A stretch of DNA of 15,540 nucleotides, taken from NCBI GenBank assembly GCA_947589205.1, contig CANQCJ010000027.1, forward strand, positions 1 to 15,540. Direction: 5' to 3'. The DNA is from an uncultured Ruminococcus sp. (GTDB taxonomy: Bacteria > Bacillota > Clostridia > Oscillospirales > Ruminococcaceae). Of this stretch, positions 6,063 through 12,880 are shown in pieces (position 1 is the stretch's first letter; each line of letters starts with the position of its first letter). A program made the translations under genes and the position numbers. Under the pieces are notes generated by a model, which saw nothing but the letters and a program-made list of their open reading frames with translations, was not told the origin of the DNA and did no database searches.

Positions 6063-6095
6063 TCAGCCCTTCCTCCGGCAAAGAGGAGGGGCTGA
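6063..6095 (+). other. Strong intergenic hairpin without a T run
   Basis: TCAGCCCTTCCTC (6063-6075) pairs with GAGGAGGGGCTGA (6083-6095), 13 pairs with one G-T. It is followed by AATCATAT, not a T run, so it is not a standard terminator on either strand. It may mark an mRNA processing or stability boundary between the ABC ATPase and the esterase. Confidence 0.55.
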
Positions 6096-6115
6096 AATCA
6101 TATCGGAGGGTGATT

Positions 6116-7390
6116 ATGATAATAAAAAGATTATCCGCAGCGGCTGCCGCCGGCGTTCTCGCGCTGACCTGTATGGCGGGCTGCGCGGAAAAGGAAAATA
6201 CCGAGGATAACGCCTCCACCGTTCAGAGCGCTGCCGAAGCTTCTTCGGAAAGCGCTGACGAGTCTCTGTCGGAGGAAAAGCCTCCCGAAACGGACGAGGA
6301 ATGGCATGAAGCGATGATAGCAAGATCGCTGACCTCCTACGGAAACGTTTCAAAAATGCAGGAAAAGCTGACGGCGGCGCAAAACGGCGAGCAGATAAAC
6401 ATATCCTATCTCGGCGGCTCGATAACCGAGGGACTTACCGCAGGTCCGGAAAAATGCTGGGCAAAGCTGACCTATGACCATATCGCGGAAAAATTCGGCA
6501 CGGGAGATAATGTGAGCTATAACAACGCGGGCATAAGCGGAACGCCCTCGAAGCTCGGCATACTGCGTCTCCAAAGAGACGTGCTCTCATATGAGCCGGA
6601 TATATGCTTTGTGGAATTTGCCGTAAACGACGGAATGGAGGCGGATTACCAGAGCGCGTATGAATCCATCATTCGGACGCTTATAGAGAACGACGTCGCG
6701 GTAGTGCTCGTTTTTGCAAGGACGGAGGACGGACATACCTGTCAGGAATATATGCAGAAGCAGGGAGAATATTACGATCTGCCGATGATCTCCTACAGCG
6801 ATGCGATAACCTATATGTTCGACAACGGAAAAATGACATGGCAGGATTTTTCGGACGACCAGTCTCACCCGAACGAGTACGGACATACGCTTGTAGCGGA
6901 AATGATCGACAGATATTTCGACACCGTTATGGATAAGACCGCCGAGGAGTACACCTATCCGACTATCCCGATGACGGAGGTGCGCGAGTACGGCGCGAAG
7001 CTTTGCGAAAATACCGATACAGAACCGGAAAGCCTTGGAAGCTGGAAGGAAGGCTCGGAGATCGCTAAGTTTACAAACGGCTGGGCGCATCCGCGCGAGA
7101 CCGGAGAAAACGAGCCGCTTGTGTTCAGCGTTAAGGGCAAGTACGTTTATCTGCTTTATCACGAGGTAAATCAGGGTCTGCTGGGAAAAGCGCATATAAC
7201 CATAACCGCCGACGGTGAACCGTTTGACGAGCTGGAGATAGACCCGATAACTCCGAGCGGCTGGGGAAACTGTCAGACAAAGGTGATAGCGATGGCGGCA
7301 GAGCAGAAGGACTACAGAATAGAAATAAGCATGGCTGACGGCGACGAGGATAAGTATTTCGCCGTTTTGGGTATCGCTTATGTTGAATAA
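6116..7390 (+). CDS. SGNH/GDSL-type esterase lipoprotein
   Basis: Secreted hydrolase anchored by lipid. The N-terminus (IIKRLSAAAAAGVLALTCMAGC) is a lipoprotein signal peptide with the lipid-bearing cysteine at residue 23, followed by a Ser/Glu/Ala-rich linker to about residue 60. SGNH blocks follow: YLGGSITEG with nucleophile Ser102, NAGISGTPS near 138 (block II glycine), EFAVND with Asn171 (block III), and DDQSHPNEYGH with the Asp248/His251 pair (block V). A beta-rich C-terminal region of about 140 residues may be an added domain. The start ATG 6116 follows GGAGGG by 5 bases; GTG 6110 overlaps that site. The family includes sugar-ester deacetylases, and xylB follows at 27 bases, so removal of acetyl groups from xylan or xylo-oligosaccharides is a reasonable inference, not a demonstrated activity. 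Confidence 0.88.
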   Translation: MIIKRLSAAAAAGVLALTCMAGCAEKENTEDNASTVQSAAEASSESADESLSEEKPPETDEEWHEAMIARSLTSYGNVSKMQEKLTAAQNGEQINISYLGGSITEGLTAGPEKCWAKLTYDHIAEKFGTGDNVSYNNAGISGTPSKLGILRLQRDVLSYEPDICFVEFAVNDGMEADYQSAYESIIRTLIENDVAVVLVFARTEDGHTCQEYMQKQGEYYDLPMISYSDAITYMFDNGKMTWQDFSDDQSHPNEYGHTLVAEMIDRYFDTVMDKTAEEYTYPTIPMTEVREYGAKLCENTDTEPESLGSWKEGSEIAKFTNGWAHPRETGENEPLVFSVKGKYVYLLYHEVNQGLLGKAHITITADGEPFDELEIDPITPSGWGNCQTKVIAMAAEQKDYRIEISMADGDEDKYFAVLGIAYVE

Positions 7391-7417
7391 AAAATTATAA
7401 AAGGAGTGTATTAAAAA

Positions 7418-8941
7418 ATGGCTTATGTAATAGGCGTCGACTGCGGAACGAGCGGCACTAAGACGGTGCTTTTTGACGAGCTTGGAACGGTGATAGCTTC
7501 CCAGACTATCGAATATCCCATGTATCAGCCGAAAAACGGCTATGCCGAGCAGTCTCCCGAGGACTGGGCGGACGCTATGATAAACACGATAAAGGCGGTG
7601 CTTTCCAAAAGCGGCGTAAAGTCTGACGATGTTATCGGCGTGGGCATTTCCGGACAGATGCACGGTCTTGTCATGCTCGATAAGGACGGCAGACCGCTGA
7701 GGAAATCAATTATCTGGTGCGACCAGAGGACAGAAGCCGAGGTAGAGCAGATGAACAAGATCGTCGGCAGAAAAAGGCTGATAGAGATAACCGCCAACCC
7801 CGCGCTTACCGGCTGGACAGCCGCAAAGATACTTTGGGTAAGAAACAATGAGCCGGAGGTCTATGAAAAGTGCAGGCATATCCTGCTGCCGAAGGATTAT
7901 TTAAGATATATCCTTACGGGAGAATTTGCGACCGAGGTCTCCGATGCTTCGGGTATGCAGCTTCTCGACGTGCCCAACCGCTGCTTCAGCAAGGAAATAT
8001 GCGATGCGCTCCATATAGATATGAGCCTGCTTGCTAAGGTATACGAGTCCTGCGAGGTAACGGGAAGAGTCACCGCTAAGGCAGCGGAGCTTACAGGACT
8101 TAAGGAGGGTACGATAGTTGTCGGCGGAGCGGGAGACAATGCCGCCGCCGCTATCGGAACGGGAGTGGCTTCGGACGGAAAGGCGTTCACCACGATAGGC
8201 ACTTCGGGAGTGGTCTTTGCCCACACCTCCGACATTGCGATAGACCCCAAGGGCAGAGTACATACCTGCTGCGCCGCCGTGCCGGGAGCGTGGCACGTTA
8301 TGGGAGTAACGCAGGGCGCGGGACTTTCCCTTAAATGGTTCAGAGACAACTTCTGCGCCGCCGAAAAGGAAACGGCAAAATATATGGGCGTTGACGAATA
8401 TTATCTTATGGACAAGGAAGCCGAGACCGTTCCGATAGGCGCGGAAAGACTGCTCTATCTGCCGTATCTTATGGGCGAAAGAACGCCGCACCTCGACCCG
8501 AACGCAAGAGGTATGTTCTTCGGACTTTCCGCCATGCACACCAAAAAGCATATGCTGCGCGCCGTACTCGAGGGCGTTTCCTATTCGCTGAGAGACTGCG
8601 TTGAGGTGTTCAGGGAGATGGATATAAACGTTTCGGACATGATGGCCTGCGGAGGCGGCGGAAGCTCGCCGCTTTGGAGGTCTATGCTTGCGGATCTCTA
8701 CAATTGTCCGGTAAAGACTGCCGCTTCAAAGGAGGGTCCGGCTCTCGGCGCCGCACTGCTCGCGCTGACCGGAGCGGGAGTTTATTCAAGCGTACCGGAA
8801 GCCTGCGCCGCAGTAGTCAAGACCGACAAGATACAGCAGCCCAACGAAGCCGCCGTGCCGGTATACGAGGACTACTACAGACTTTACCGCGATATTTACC
8901 CTGCGGTAAAGGAGCATTGCGCGAGACTTGCAAGGCTTTGA
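7418..8941 (+). CDS. xylB: Xylulokinase
   Basis: FGGY-family sugar kinase that phosphorylates D-xylulose with ATP to D-xylulose 5-phosphate, the entry to the pentose phosphate pathway. Seen: VIGVDCGTSGTKTVLFD at the N-terminus (phosphate loop), VGISGQMHGLVMLD near residue 76, IIWCDQRTEAE, TGWTAAKILWV, GGAGDNAAAAIGTG with the catalytic-base region, YLMGERTPHLDPNARG, and ACGGGGSSPLWRSMLADLYN in the C-terminal ATP-binding domain. Its 507 residues match XylB. AAGGAG sits about 11 bases before the ATG. It lies 27 bases after the esterase gene and ends at a strong terminator, so the two probably form one transcript. Xylose isomerase is not in the window. Confidence 0.93.
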   Translation: MAYVIGVDCGTSGTKTVLFDELGTVIASQTIEYPMYQPKNGYAEQSPEDWADAMINTIKAVLSKSGVKSDDVIGVGISGQMHGLVMLDKDGRPLRKSIIWCDQRTEAEVEQMNKIVGRKRLIEITANPALTGWTAAKILWVRNNEPEVYEKCRHILLPKDYLRYILTGEFATEVSDASGMQLLDVPNRCFSKEICDALHIDMSLLAKVYESCEVTGRVTAKAAELTGLKEGTIVVGGAGDNAAAAIGTGVASDGKAFTTIGTSGVVFAHTSDIAIDPKGRVHTCCAAVPGAWHVMGVTQGAGLSLKWFRDNFCAAEKETAKYMGVDEYYLMDKEAETVPIGAERLLYLPYLMGERTPHLDPNARGMFFGLSAMHTKKHMLRAVLEGVSYSLRDCVEVFREMDINVSDMMACGGGGSSPLWRSMLADLYNCPVKTAASKEGPALGAALLALTGAGVYSSVPEACAAVVKTDKIQQPNEAAVPVYEDYYRLYRDIYPAVKEHCARLARL

Positions 8942-8952
8942 TAAATAAAAAG

Positions 8953-8982
8953 GACTGCCGCAAAAAAACGGCAGTCTTTTTT
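8953..8982. terminator. Bidirectional terminator between xylB and alr
   Basis: GACTGCCG (8953-8960) and CGGCAGTC (8969-8976) form a perfect stem with an A-rich loop, followed by TTTTTT on the plus strand. On the minus strand the same stem is followed by CTTTTTATTTAT, so it can end both converging transcripts. Confidence 0.88.
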
Positions 8983-8986
8983 GATT

Positions 8987-10144
8987 TTAAAGCTTATACA
9001 CCCCGGTGATGCTGCCGTTTTCAACGGCGGCGCGGGGAACGCGTTCGGAGATCGAGCAGACTATCTCATAGCCTATCGTTCCGGTGAGTGCGGCGATATC
9101 GTCGGCGGTCACGGCTTCGTTTCCGTCCTCGCCGATAAGCGTTGCGATATCTCCGGCTTTTACGTCGATCCCGGTAACATCGCACATAAACTGATCCATG
9201 CAGACGCGTCCGACTATTTTACAGCGTTTGCCGTGTATCAGCACCTCGCCGATATTGGAAAGCGCGCGCGGATAGCCGTCCGCATAGCCGCAGGCGACGG
9301 TCGCAAGCCTCATGGGTCTGTCGGAAATAAACGTCCTGCCGTAGCTTACCGAAGCTCCGGCTTCTATTTCCTTGACCTGAGATACCGCCGAGCGCAGAGA
9401 CATTACCGGCTTTATCCCGTCGGGCAGCGTCATCGCGCGGTCGGGCTTAAGACCGTACAGGATTATCCCGAGGCGGGCATAGGACGAACGCGGGTCGTAA
9501 TGGCAAAGTCCGCCGGCGGAATTAAGACAATGCAGCTTGTCGAGCTTAACGCCTTTTTTTTCGGCAAGCTCCGCGGCTTCAAAGAAAAGCCTTGTCTGTG
9601 CGTTCGTGAATGCAATATCCGCTTCGTCAAACGAATCCGCGGCGGCATAATGCGTGAACGCGCCCTCGAGCTTTATTTTCGGCAGTGCGGCGATCTTGCA
9701 GATCTCATCGGAGATATTTTGAGCGTTTCCGCGCAGACCTATCCGCGTCATGCCGGTATCTATAGCTATGTGACAGCGAGCCGAGGAACGCGCGTTATCG
9801 CTCAGCTCTCTTGCAAAATCGAGATCGGTGATAGTCTGGATTATATCAAAGTCCTCCAGCTCCGCCGCTTCATCGGGCGCGGTATAGCCGAGAATGAGTA
9901 TATCCCCGGTAACGCCCATTTTTCTGAGTCTTACGGCTTCATCGAGGTTGGAAACGGCAAACAGTCTTACGCCGAGCTTATCGTGCAGATAAGGCGCGGC
10001 GGCGCGGTCGCTGTGTCCGTAGCAGGAAGCCTTCACCACGCACATTATCTCGCTTTTCTCCCCGACGGCGGAACGGTAGATCTCATAATTCTTCCCCAGC
10101 CTGTCAAGATCTATCTCCGCCCAAGTTCTTCTATAAAGCTTCAT
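8987..10144 (-). CDS. alr: Alanine racemase
   Basis: PLP enzyme that interconverts L- and D-alanine, supplying D-alanine for peptidoglycan. Seen: TWAEIDLDRLGKNY at the start, VVKASCYGHS with the PLP lysine at residue 38, IDTGMTRIGLR, THYAAAD, LHCLNSAGG, ARLGIILYG, CGYADGYPR with the second catalytic base tyrosine, and VCMDQFMCDV. Its 385 residues are usual. The PLP loop, most often VVKANAYGHG, has S, C and a final S at the variable places; the lysine and tyrosine are intact. The ATG at 10144 has AAGGA 9 bases upstream. A consensus promoter lies 50-80 bases upstream and the gene stands alone, ending at a bidirectional terminator. A serine-racemase variant cannot be excluded. Confidence 0.95.
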   Translation of the reverse strand: MKLYRRTWAEIDLDRLGKNYEIYRSAVGEKSEIMCVVKASCYGHSDRAAAPYLHDKLGVRLFAVSNLDEAVRLRKMGVTGDILILGYTAPDEAAELEDFDIIQTITDLDFARELSDNARSSARCHIAIDTGMTRIGLRGNAQNISDEICKIAALPKIKLEGAFTHYAAADSFDEADIAFTNAQTRLFFEAAELAEKKGVKLDKLHCLNSAGGLCHYDPRSSYARLGIILYGLKPDRAMTLPDGIKPVMSLRSAVSQVKEIEAGASVSYGRTFISDRPMRLATVACGYADGYPRALSNIGEVLIHGKRCKIVGRVCMDQFMCDVTGIDVKAGDIATLIGEDGNEAVTADDIAALTGTIGYEIVCSISERVPRAAVENGSITGVYKL

Positions 10145-10195
10145 ATGTATTTGTCCTTTTTTACGGAAAAAATTTTTGGCTTTTGACCATATTTT

Positions 10196-10224
10196 ATTAT
10201 ACTCTTATTTTTGAGATGTGTCAA
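10196..10224 (-). promoter_or_regulatory. Consensus promoter of alr
   Basis: On the minus strand a perfect TTGACA (10224-10219), a 17-base spacer and a perfect TATAAT (10201-10196). It overlaps the last codons and stop of the zinc-ribbon gene. Confidence 0.9.
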
Positions 10225-10408
10225 GGGGGTTTTTAGTCCGTAGCGCAGGTTCAGGTGCAGTACAGGCTGTTTGAATGATTTCAAAAATGCAGATACGAGT
10301 ATTCGTCCTGCCGATATTGCCGTGTTTTTTCTGCTGCGGCGTATCGGTATATCCGCAGGCCTCGCACCTGTTCCCCTGCATTTCTTTTCCGCAATTTGGG
10401 CAAAACAT
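10205..10408 (-). CDS. Small zinc-ribbon protein, possibly truncated
   Basis: A 67-residue protein beginning MFCPNCGKEMQGNRCEACGYTD. The CPNC and CEAC pairs form the zinc ribbon seen at the N-terminus of many Firmicutes proteins. After residue 30 the sequence has no recognisable domain (GRTNTRICIFEIIQTACTAP and a polar tail). Relatives usually continue into a membrane or other domain, so this may be a shortened copy. Expression is well supported: GGAGG lies 8 bases before the ATG at 10408 and a perfect consensus promoter lies at 10484-10456. Its 3' end overlaps the alr promoter. It is divergent from the XRE regulator at 10546, which probably controls it. Function unknown. Confidence 0.65.
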   Translation of the reverse strand: MFCPNCGKEMQGNRCEACGYTDTPQQKKHGNIGRTNTRICIFEIIQTACTAPEPALRTKNPLDTSQK

Positions 10409-10455
10409 AAATAAACCTCCATTCAAATACAACATAAATGCTGTTAATAAACATA

Positions 10456-10484
10456 ATTATAACATCTTTTGCGTTGTTTGTCAA
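10456..10484 (-). promoter_or_regulatory. Consensus promoter of the zinc-ribbon gene
   Basis: On the minus strand TTGACA (10484-10479), a 17-base spacer and TATAAT (10461-10456), both perfect. Its -35 box occupies nearly the same bases as the -35 box of the divergent XRE promoter. Confidence 0.85.
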
Positions 10485-10506
10485 TACTACATATTTGGCG
10501 TATAAT
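10478..10506 (+). promoter_or_regulatory. Promoter of the XRE regulator
   Basis: TTGTCA (10478-10483), a 17-base spacer and a perfect TATAAT (10501-10506). The transcript would start near 10513, which rules out start codons upstream of this for the regulator. Confidence 0.82.
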
Positions 10507-10545
10507 AAAATTGAGCAGTATCAACAAAGCGAGGGAGTGGGATTT

Positions 10546-10884
10546 GTGCAGAATAATAACCTTTATTTGTATCCGAATCTTGTGAATGCGCGGAAAAACA
10601 AATACACGCAGAGCGAGCTTGCGGAGCTTATAGGGATCTCTCAGCAGGAGGTCAGCAGGTATGAAAAGGGCGCGGTAAAGGCTCCGATAAACTACATTAT
10701 TGATGTAGCGGACATCTGCGGGGTAAGCGTCGATTATATTCTGGGCAGAGAGCAGAGCCTAAACGCCGAGAGCGACCCCGACAGAGACGAGTTGATGAGA
10801 ATGTACGATAAGCTCAGTGAAAAAAACAAGCTCCGCGCCGCCGAGCGCATACAGACGCTTCTCGCAATGCAATCGGAGGAATAA
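10546..10884 (+). CDS. XRE-family transcriptional regulator
   Basis: DNA-binding protein with a Cro/CI-type helix-turn-helix at about residues 8-65: LVNARKNKYTQSELAELIGISQQEVSRYEKG, then YIIDVADICGVSVDYILGRE. The remaining 45 residues are charged and probably helical (DELMRMYDKLSEKNKLRAAERIQTLL), suited to dimer formation. GTG 10546 is chosen because the promoter lies at 10478-10506 and GAGGGAG is 8 bases upstream; the longer in-frame reading from 10438 would begin before the promoter. It is 112 residues long. It stands back to back with the zinc-ribbon gene, and the overlapping promoters suggest it controls both itself and that gene. The signal sensed is unknown. Confidence 0.88.
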   Translation: MQNNNLYLYPNLVNARKNKYTQSELAELIGISQQEVSRYEKGAVKAPINYIIDVADICGVSVDYILGREQSLNAESDPDRDELMRMYDKLSEKNKLRAAERIQTLLAMQSEE

Positions 10885-10890
10885 GCGCGC

Positions 10891-10921
10891 AAAAAAAACT
10901 CCCGCCGGGTAATGACGGGAG
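10891..10921 (-). terminator. Minus-strand terminator with no visible gene
   Basis: CTCCCG (10921-10916) and CGGGAG (10904-10899) form the stem on the minus strand, followed by eight T (10898-10891). On the plus strand no T run follows, so it does not end the XRE transcript well. No minus-strand coding gene lies upstream of it. Confidence 0.75.
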
Positions 10922-11050
10922 CCAAAAAATAAAAAATTATAGGGGAGAAGCAGGCAGACATGATGATCTGCCGTGCTGTATATATGAAGGCTTGGGGTAT
11001 AAGCCATCATATCCGTGTGATCGGAAAAGCATCGGGACGATGTGTCCCTT
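10922..11050 (-). ncRNA. Candidate small RNA, hairpin-rich intergenic stretch
   Basis: No credible gene in 10885-11194. Read on the minus strand the stretch holds GGGAC/GTCCC (11048-11034), then ATGA-t-GGCTT with AAGCC-t-TCAT (11010-10984) whose loop exposes CCCC. GGCAGA/TCTGCC (10972-10953) follows, then an unpaired CTTCTCCCCTATAA and the terminator at 10921-10891. C-rich unpaired motifs are common in Gram-positive small RNAs that bind ribosome binding sites. I find no good minus-strand promoter, which is the main weakness. Confidence 0.3.
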
Positions 11051-11121
11051 CTGCTGTATATAATGATACTCTACTAATGTGATATGCTTGTGAAAACTTA
11101 TCGGTTTAATTATGAAAAATA

Positions 11122-11150
11122 TTGAAGTTTTTTTGAAAATATGGTATACT
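11122..11150 (+). promoter_or_regulatory. Promoter of rsmE
   Basis: TTGAAG (11122-11127), a 17-base spacer and TATACT (11145-11150), 45 bases before the rsmE start. Confidence 0.7.
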
Positions 11151-11194
11151 TTTAATGTAGAACGGTATTTAATTTAAAGGAGGTTTAAAAGCCG

Positions 11195-11914
11195 ATGCCG
11201 AGATTTTTTGTAAGCGATATCTCAGACGGAGTATGTATAATAGACGGCGAGGACGCGCGGCATATCGCGCTTAGTCTGCGAATGAAGAGGGGCGAAACCA
11301 TAACGGTCTGCACGGGCGCGGTCGAGAACGTCTGCGAGCTTGAAAGCATAACGCCGGAGAGGGTGGTTTGCAGGGTGATAAGCTCGCGTGAGGCGATAGC
11401 CGAGCCGAACGTAAAGCTTCATCTTTTTCAGGCTGTGCCTAAGGGCGAAAAAGCGGATATCATCGTTCAGAAGTCCGTCGAGCTGGGCGTAAGCGCGATA
11501 ACGTTTGTGCTGACGTCGCGGTGCATATCCCGGCCGGACGAAAGGAGCTTTGAGAAAAAGCTGAAGCGGTACAACAAAATATCGCTTGAAGCGGCGAAGC
11601 AATGCGGCAGAGGGATAATTCCGCAGGCGGACGGGATAATAAGTCTCGACGAAGCGATAGAGCGGATAAAGAGTTTTGACAGTGCGGTGTGGTGTTATGA
11701 AAAAGGCGGAGCGGCGTTTTCGTCCTTGGGGCTTTCGCCGAACAGCGAGATAGCCCTGCTTATCGGCAGCGAGGGAGGATTCTCGGACGAGGAAGCGGAC
11801 AGGCTGAAGGCCGCCGGGATAACGCCGGTAAGCATGGGCAGGCGCGTTTTGCGCTGCGAGACCGCGCCGATAGCCGCTGCGGCGATAATCATGAACCTTA
11901 CGGGCAATATGTGA
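11195..11914 (+). CDS. rsmE: 16S rRNA (uracil(1498)-N3)-methyltransferase RsmE
   Basis: Methylates N3 of U1498 in 16S rRNA of the 30S subunit using S-adenosylmethionine. Seen: an N-terminal PUA-like beta domain (about residues 1-70) containing DARHIALSLRMKRGETITVCTG, then the SPOUT trefoil-knot domain. The latter has QAVPKGEKADIIVQKSVELGVSAI, RSFEKKLKRYNKISLEAAKQCGRG, LLIGSEGGFSDEEAD (SAM-binding loop) and the knot end MGRRVLRCETAPIAAAAIIM. Its 239 residues are usual. AAAGGAGGT lies 10 bases before the ATG, and it has its own promoter. In many Firmicutes rsmE follows prmA; here it stands alone. A weak TGCCA/TGGCA hairpin at 11925-11936 before TTTTATTTG may terminate it. Confidence 0.95.
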   Translation: MPRFFVSDISDGVCIIDGEDARHIALSLRMKRGETITVCTGAVENVCELESITPERVVCRVISSREAIAEPNVKLHLFQAVPKGEKADIIVQKSVELGVSAITFVLTSRCISRPDERSFEKKLKRYNKISLEAAKQCGRGIIPQADGIISLDEAIERIKSFDSAVWCYEKGGAAFSSLGLSPNSEIALLIGSEGGFSDEEADRLKAAGITPVSMGRRVLRCETAPIAAAAIIMNLTGNM

Positions 11915-11999
11915 CTGTTTAAAGTGCCATTTGGCAGACGTTTTATTTGTGCAGAATACACAAAAAATGAAAGTTGGAAATTATTTTTTTGAAAAATGC

Positions 12000-12028
12000 T
12001 TGATTTACCGAATAAAATGTGATATACT
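12000..12028 (+). promoter_or_regulatory. Promoter of the acidic membrane protein
   Basis: TTGATT (12000-12005), a 17-base spacer and TATACT (12023-12028). The leader would be about 75 bases long. Confidence 0.7.
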
Positions 12029-12110
12029 ATTTGTAGTGAATGTACATGATGGCTCGAGCTTATCGGGCGGTATGTGATTTTTTGATAATAAAATAAGGAG
12101 TTGTTTTGCA

Positions 12111-12440
12111 ATGGGAAAAGCATTAAAGGTTGCCGCCGCACTCGGTGTGGCTGCTCTTGGCGCTGCCGCTGCGGTAGCATATAAAAAGCACAAGGAGCTT
12201 GAGGATTACGACTATGAGGAGTTAGACGACGATTTTGAAGATTGCTGCTCTGACGACTGCTGCGATTGCGCCGAGGAGTCCGCAGAGACTGCCGAAGCTG
12301 CCGAGGATACCGCAGAGGCTTCCGAAGAAGCCGCCGATGAGACTTCAGCCGAAGAAGCTGCAGAGGATACCGAGGAGTCTGCCGAAGCTGTTGAAGAAGC
12401 AGCCGAGGAGGAAGAGACCGAGGATCTCACCGAAGAATAA
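12111..12440 (+). CDS. Small single-span, highly acidic protein with cysteine cluster
   Basis: No family recognised. Residues 1-4 are MGKA, followed by a Gly/Ala-rich hydrophobic span at about 5-23 (LKVAAALGVAALGAAAAVAY), then KKHK. This suggests a single membrane span with the rest in the cytoplasm by the positive-inside rule. Residues 29-46 are Asp/Glu/Tyr-rich. A cluster CCSDDCCDC at about 45-53 has five cysteines in nine residues and could bind metal. The remainder is a low-complexity run of Glu, Ala, Ser and Thr ending EDLTEE, with almost no basic residues. The gene has its own promoter, AAGGAG 11 bases before the ATG, and a terminator, so it is expressed as a single unit. The repetitive 3' part could vary in length between strains. 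Confidence 0.75.
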   Translation: MGKALKVAAALGVAALGAAAAVAYKKHKELEDYDYEELDDDFEDCCSDDCCDCAEESAETAEAAEDTAEASEEAADETSAEEAAEDTEESAEAVEEAAEEEETEDLTEE

Positions 12441-12484
12441 TTTTAGCATTCCCGAATTTTTTTCTTTTTCATACTTTCCTTTTT

Positions 12485-12527
12485 GAGAGACCGCTTATTA
12501 CCCATAGGCGGTTCTTCTCTTTTTTTA
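12485..12527 (+). terminator. Terminator after the acidic protein gene
   Basis: ACCGC (12490-12494) pairs with GCGGT (12508-12512), extended by flanking GAGA/TCTTCTC with a bulge, and followed by seven T at about 12520-12526. Its T run is shared with the first copy of the tandem repeat. Confidence 0.7.
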
Positions 12528-12840
12528 GTTCGCGGGATCGCTCCGTTCCGTCGCTCGTGTCGTATAAGCTATGACGGTTTTGACCGCGGTTTTTACGTTA
12601 TTATTAATTTTTCTTGTTCAGTTCCGGTATGGAATGCAATTTATTTCTTGTTTTGTGGAAGAAGTTGTTTAAGTAATGCTCTCTTTTTAGTTCGCGGGAT
12701 CGCTCCGTTCCGTCGCTCGTGTCGTATGTGCTGATACGGTTTTGACCGCGGCTTTTAAGTTTTTATTAATTTTTCTTGTTCAGTTCCGGTGTGGAATGCA
12801 ATTTATTTCTTGTTTTGTGGAAGAAGTTGTTTAAGCTATG
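12516..12840. repeat. Tandem duplication, two copies of a 162-bp unit
   Basis: Copy 1 is about 12516-12678 and copy 2 about 12679-12840, in exact 162-base register. Aligned by eye from AGTTCGCGGGATCG (12527 and 12689), there are about 11 mismatches over 152 bases and no gaps. Each unit holds a GC-rich head (CGGGATCGCTCCG, then CGGT-tttg-ACCG as a small hairpin) and an AT-rich tail. No credible gene lies in 12441-12880 apart from this repeat and the terminator. Because 162 is divisible by three, a spurious repeated reading frame runs through it. Confidence 0.9.
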
Positions 12841-12880
12841 TTCGGCGGCAAAAAATATTTTTACATAAAGGTGGATAAAA

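Noticed and set aside
6063..6095. Rho-independent terminator after the ABC ATPase
   Set aside because: The hairpin is strong, but no T run follows it on either strand.
6587..7663. 358-residue minus-strand frame opposite the esterase and xylB
   Set aside because: Spans two well-supported plus-strand genes, has no recognisable domain and no ribosome binding site.
8981..10186. Long 401-residue plus-strand frame antisense to alr
   Set aside because: The minus strand encodes a clear full-length alanine racemase with promoter and ribosome binding site; the plus frame has no family features and begins in a terminator.
10438..10545. N-terminal extension of the XRE regulator
   Set aside because: The region contains the promoter for the gene; the transcript begins after it.
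10922..11050. 6S RNA or SRP RNA in the intergenic stretch
   Set aside because: It folds as separate small hairpins rather than one long rod, and the SRP GGAAG/AGCA signature is not present.
12212..12430. Ser/Ala-rich minus-strand frame
   Set aside because: Mirror image of the Glu/Ala-rich codons of the acidic protein; no start signals.
12483..12734. Reading frame with a repeated peptide (LVRGIAPFRRSCR) across the tandem duplication
   Set aside because: It starts inside the terminator, has no ribosome binding site, and repeats only because the DNA unit length of 162 is a multiple of three.
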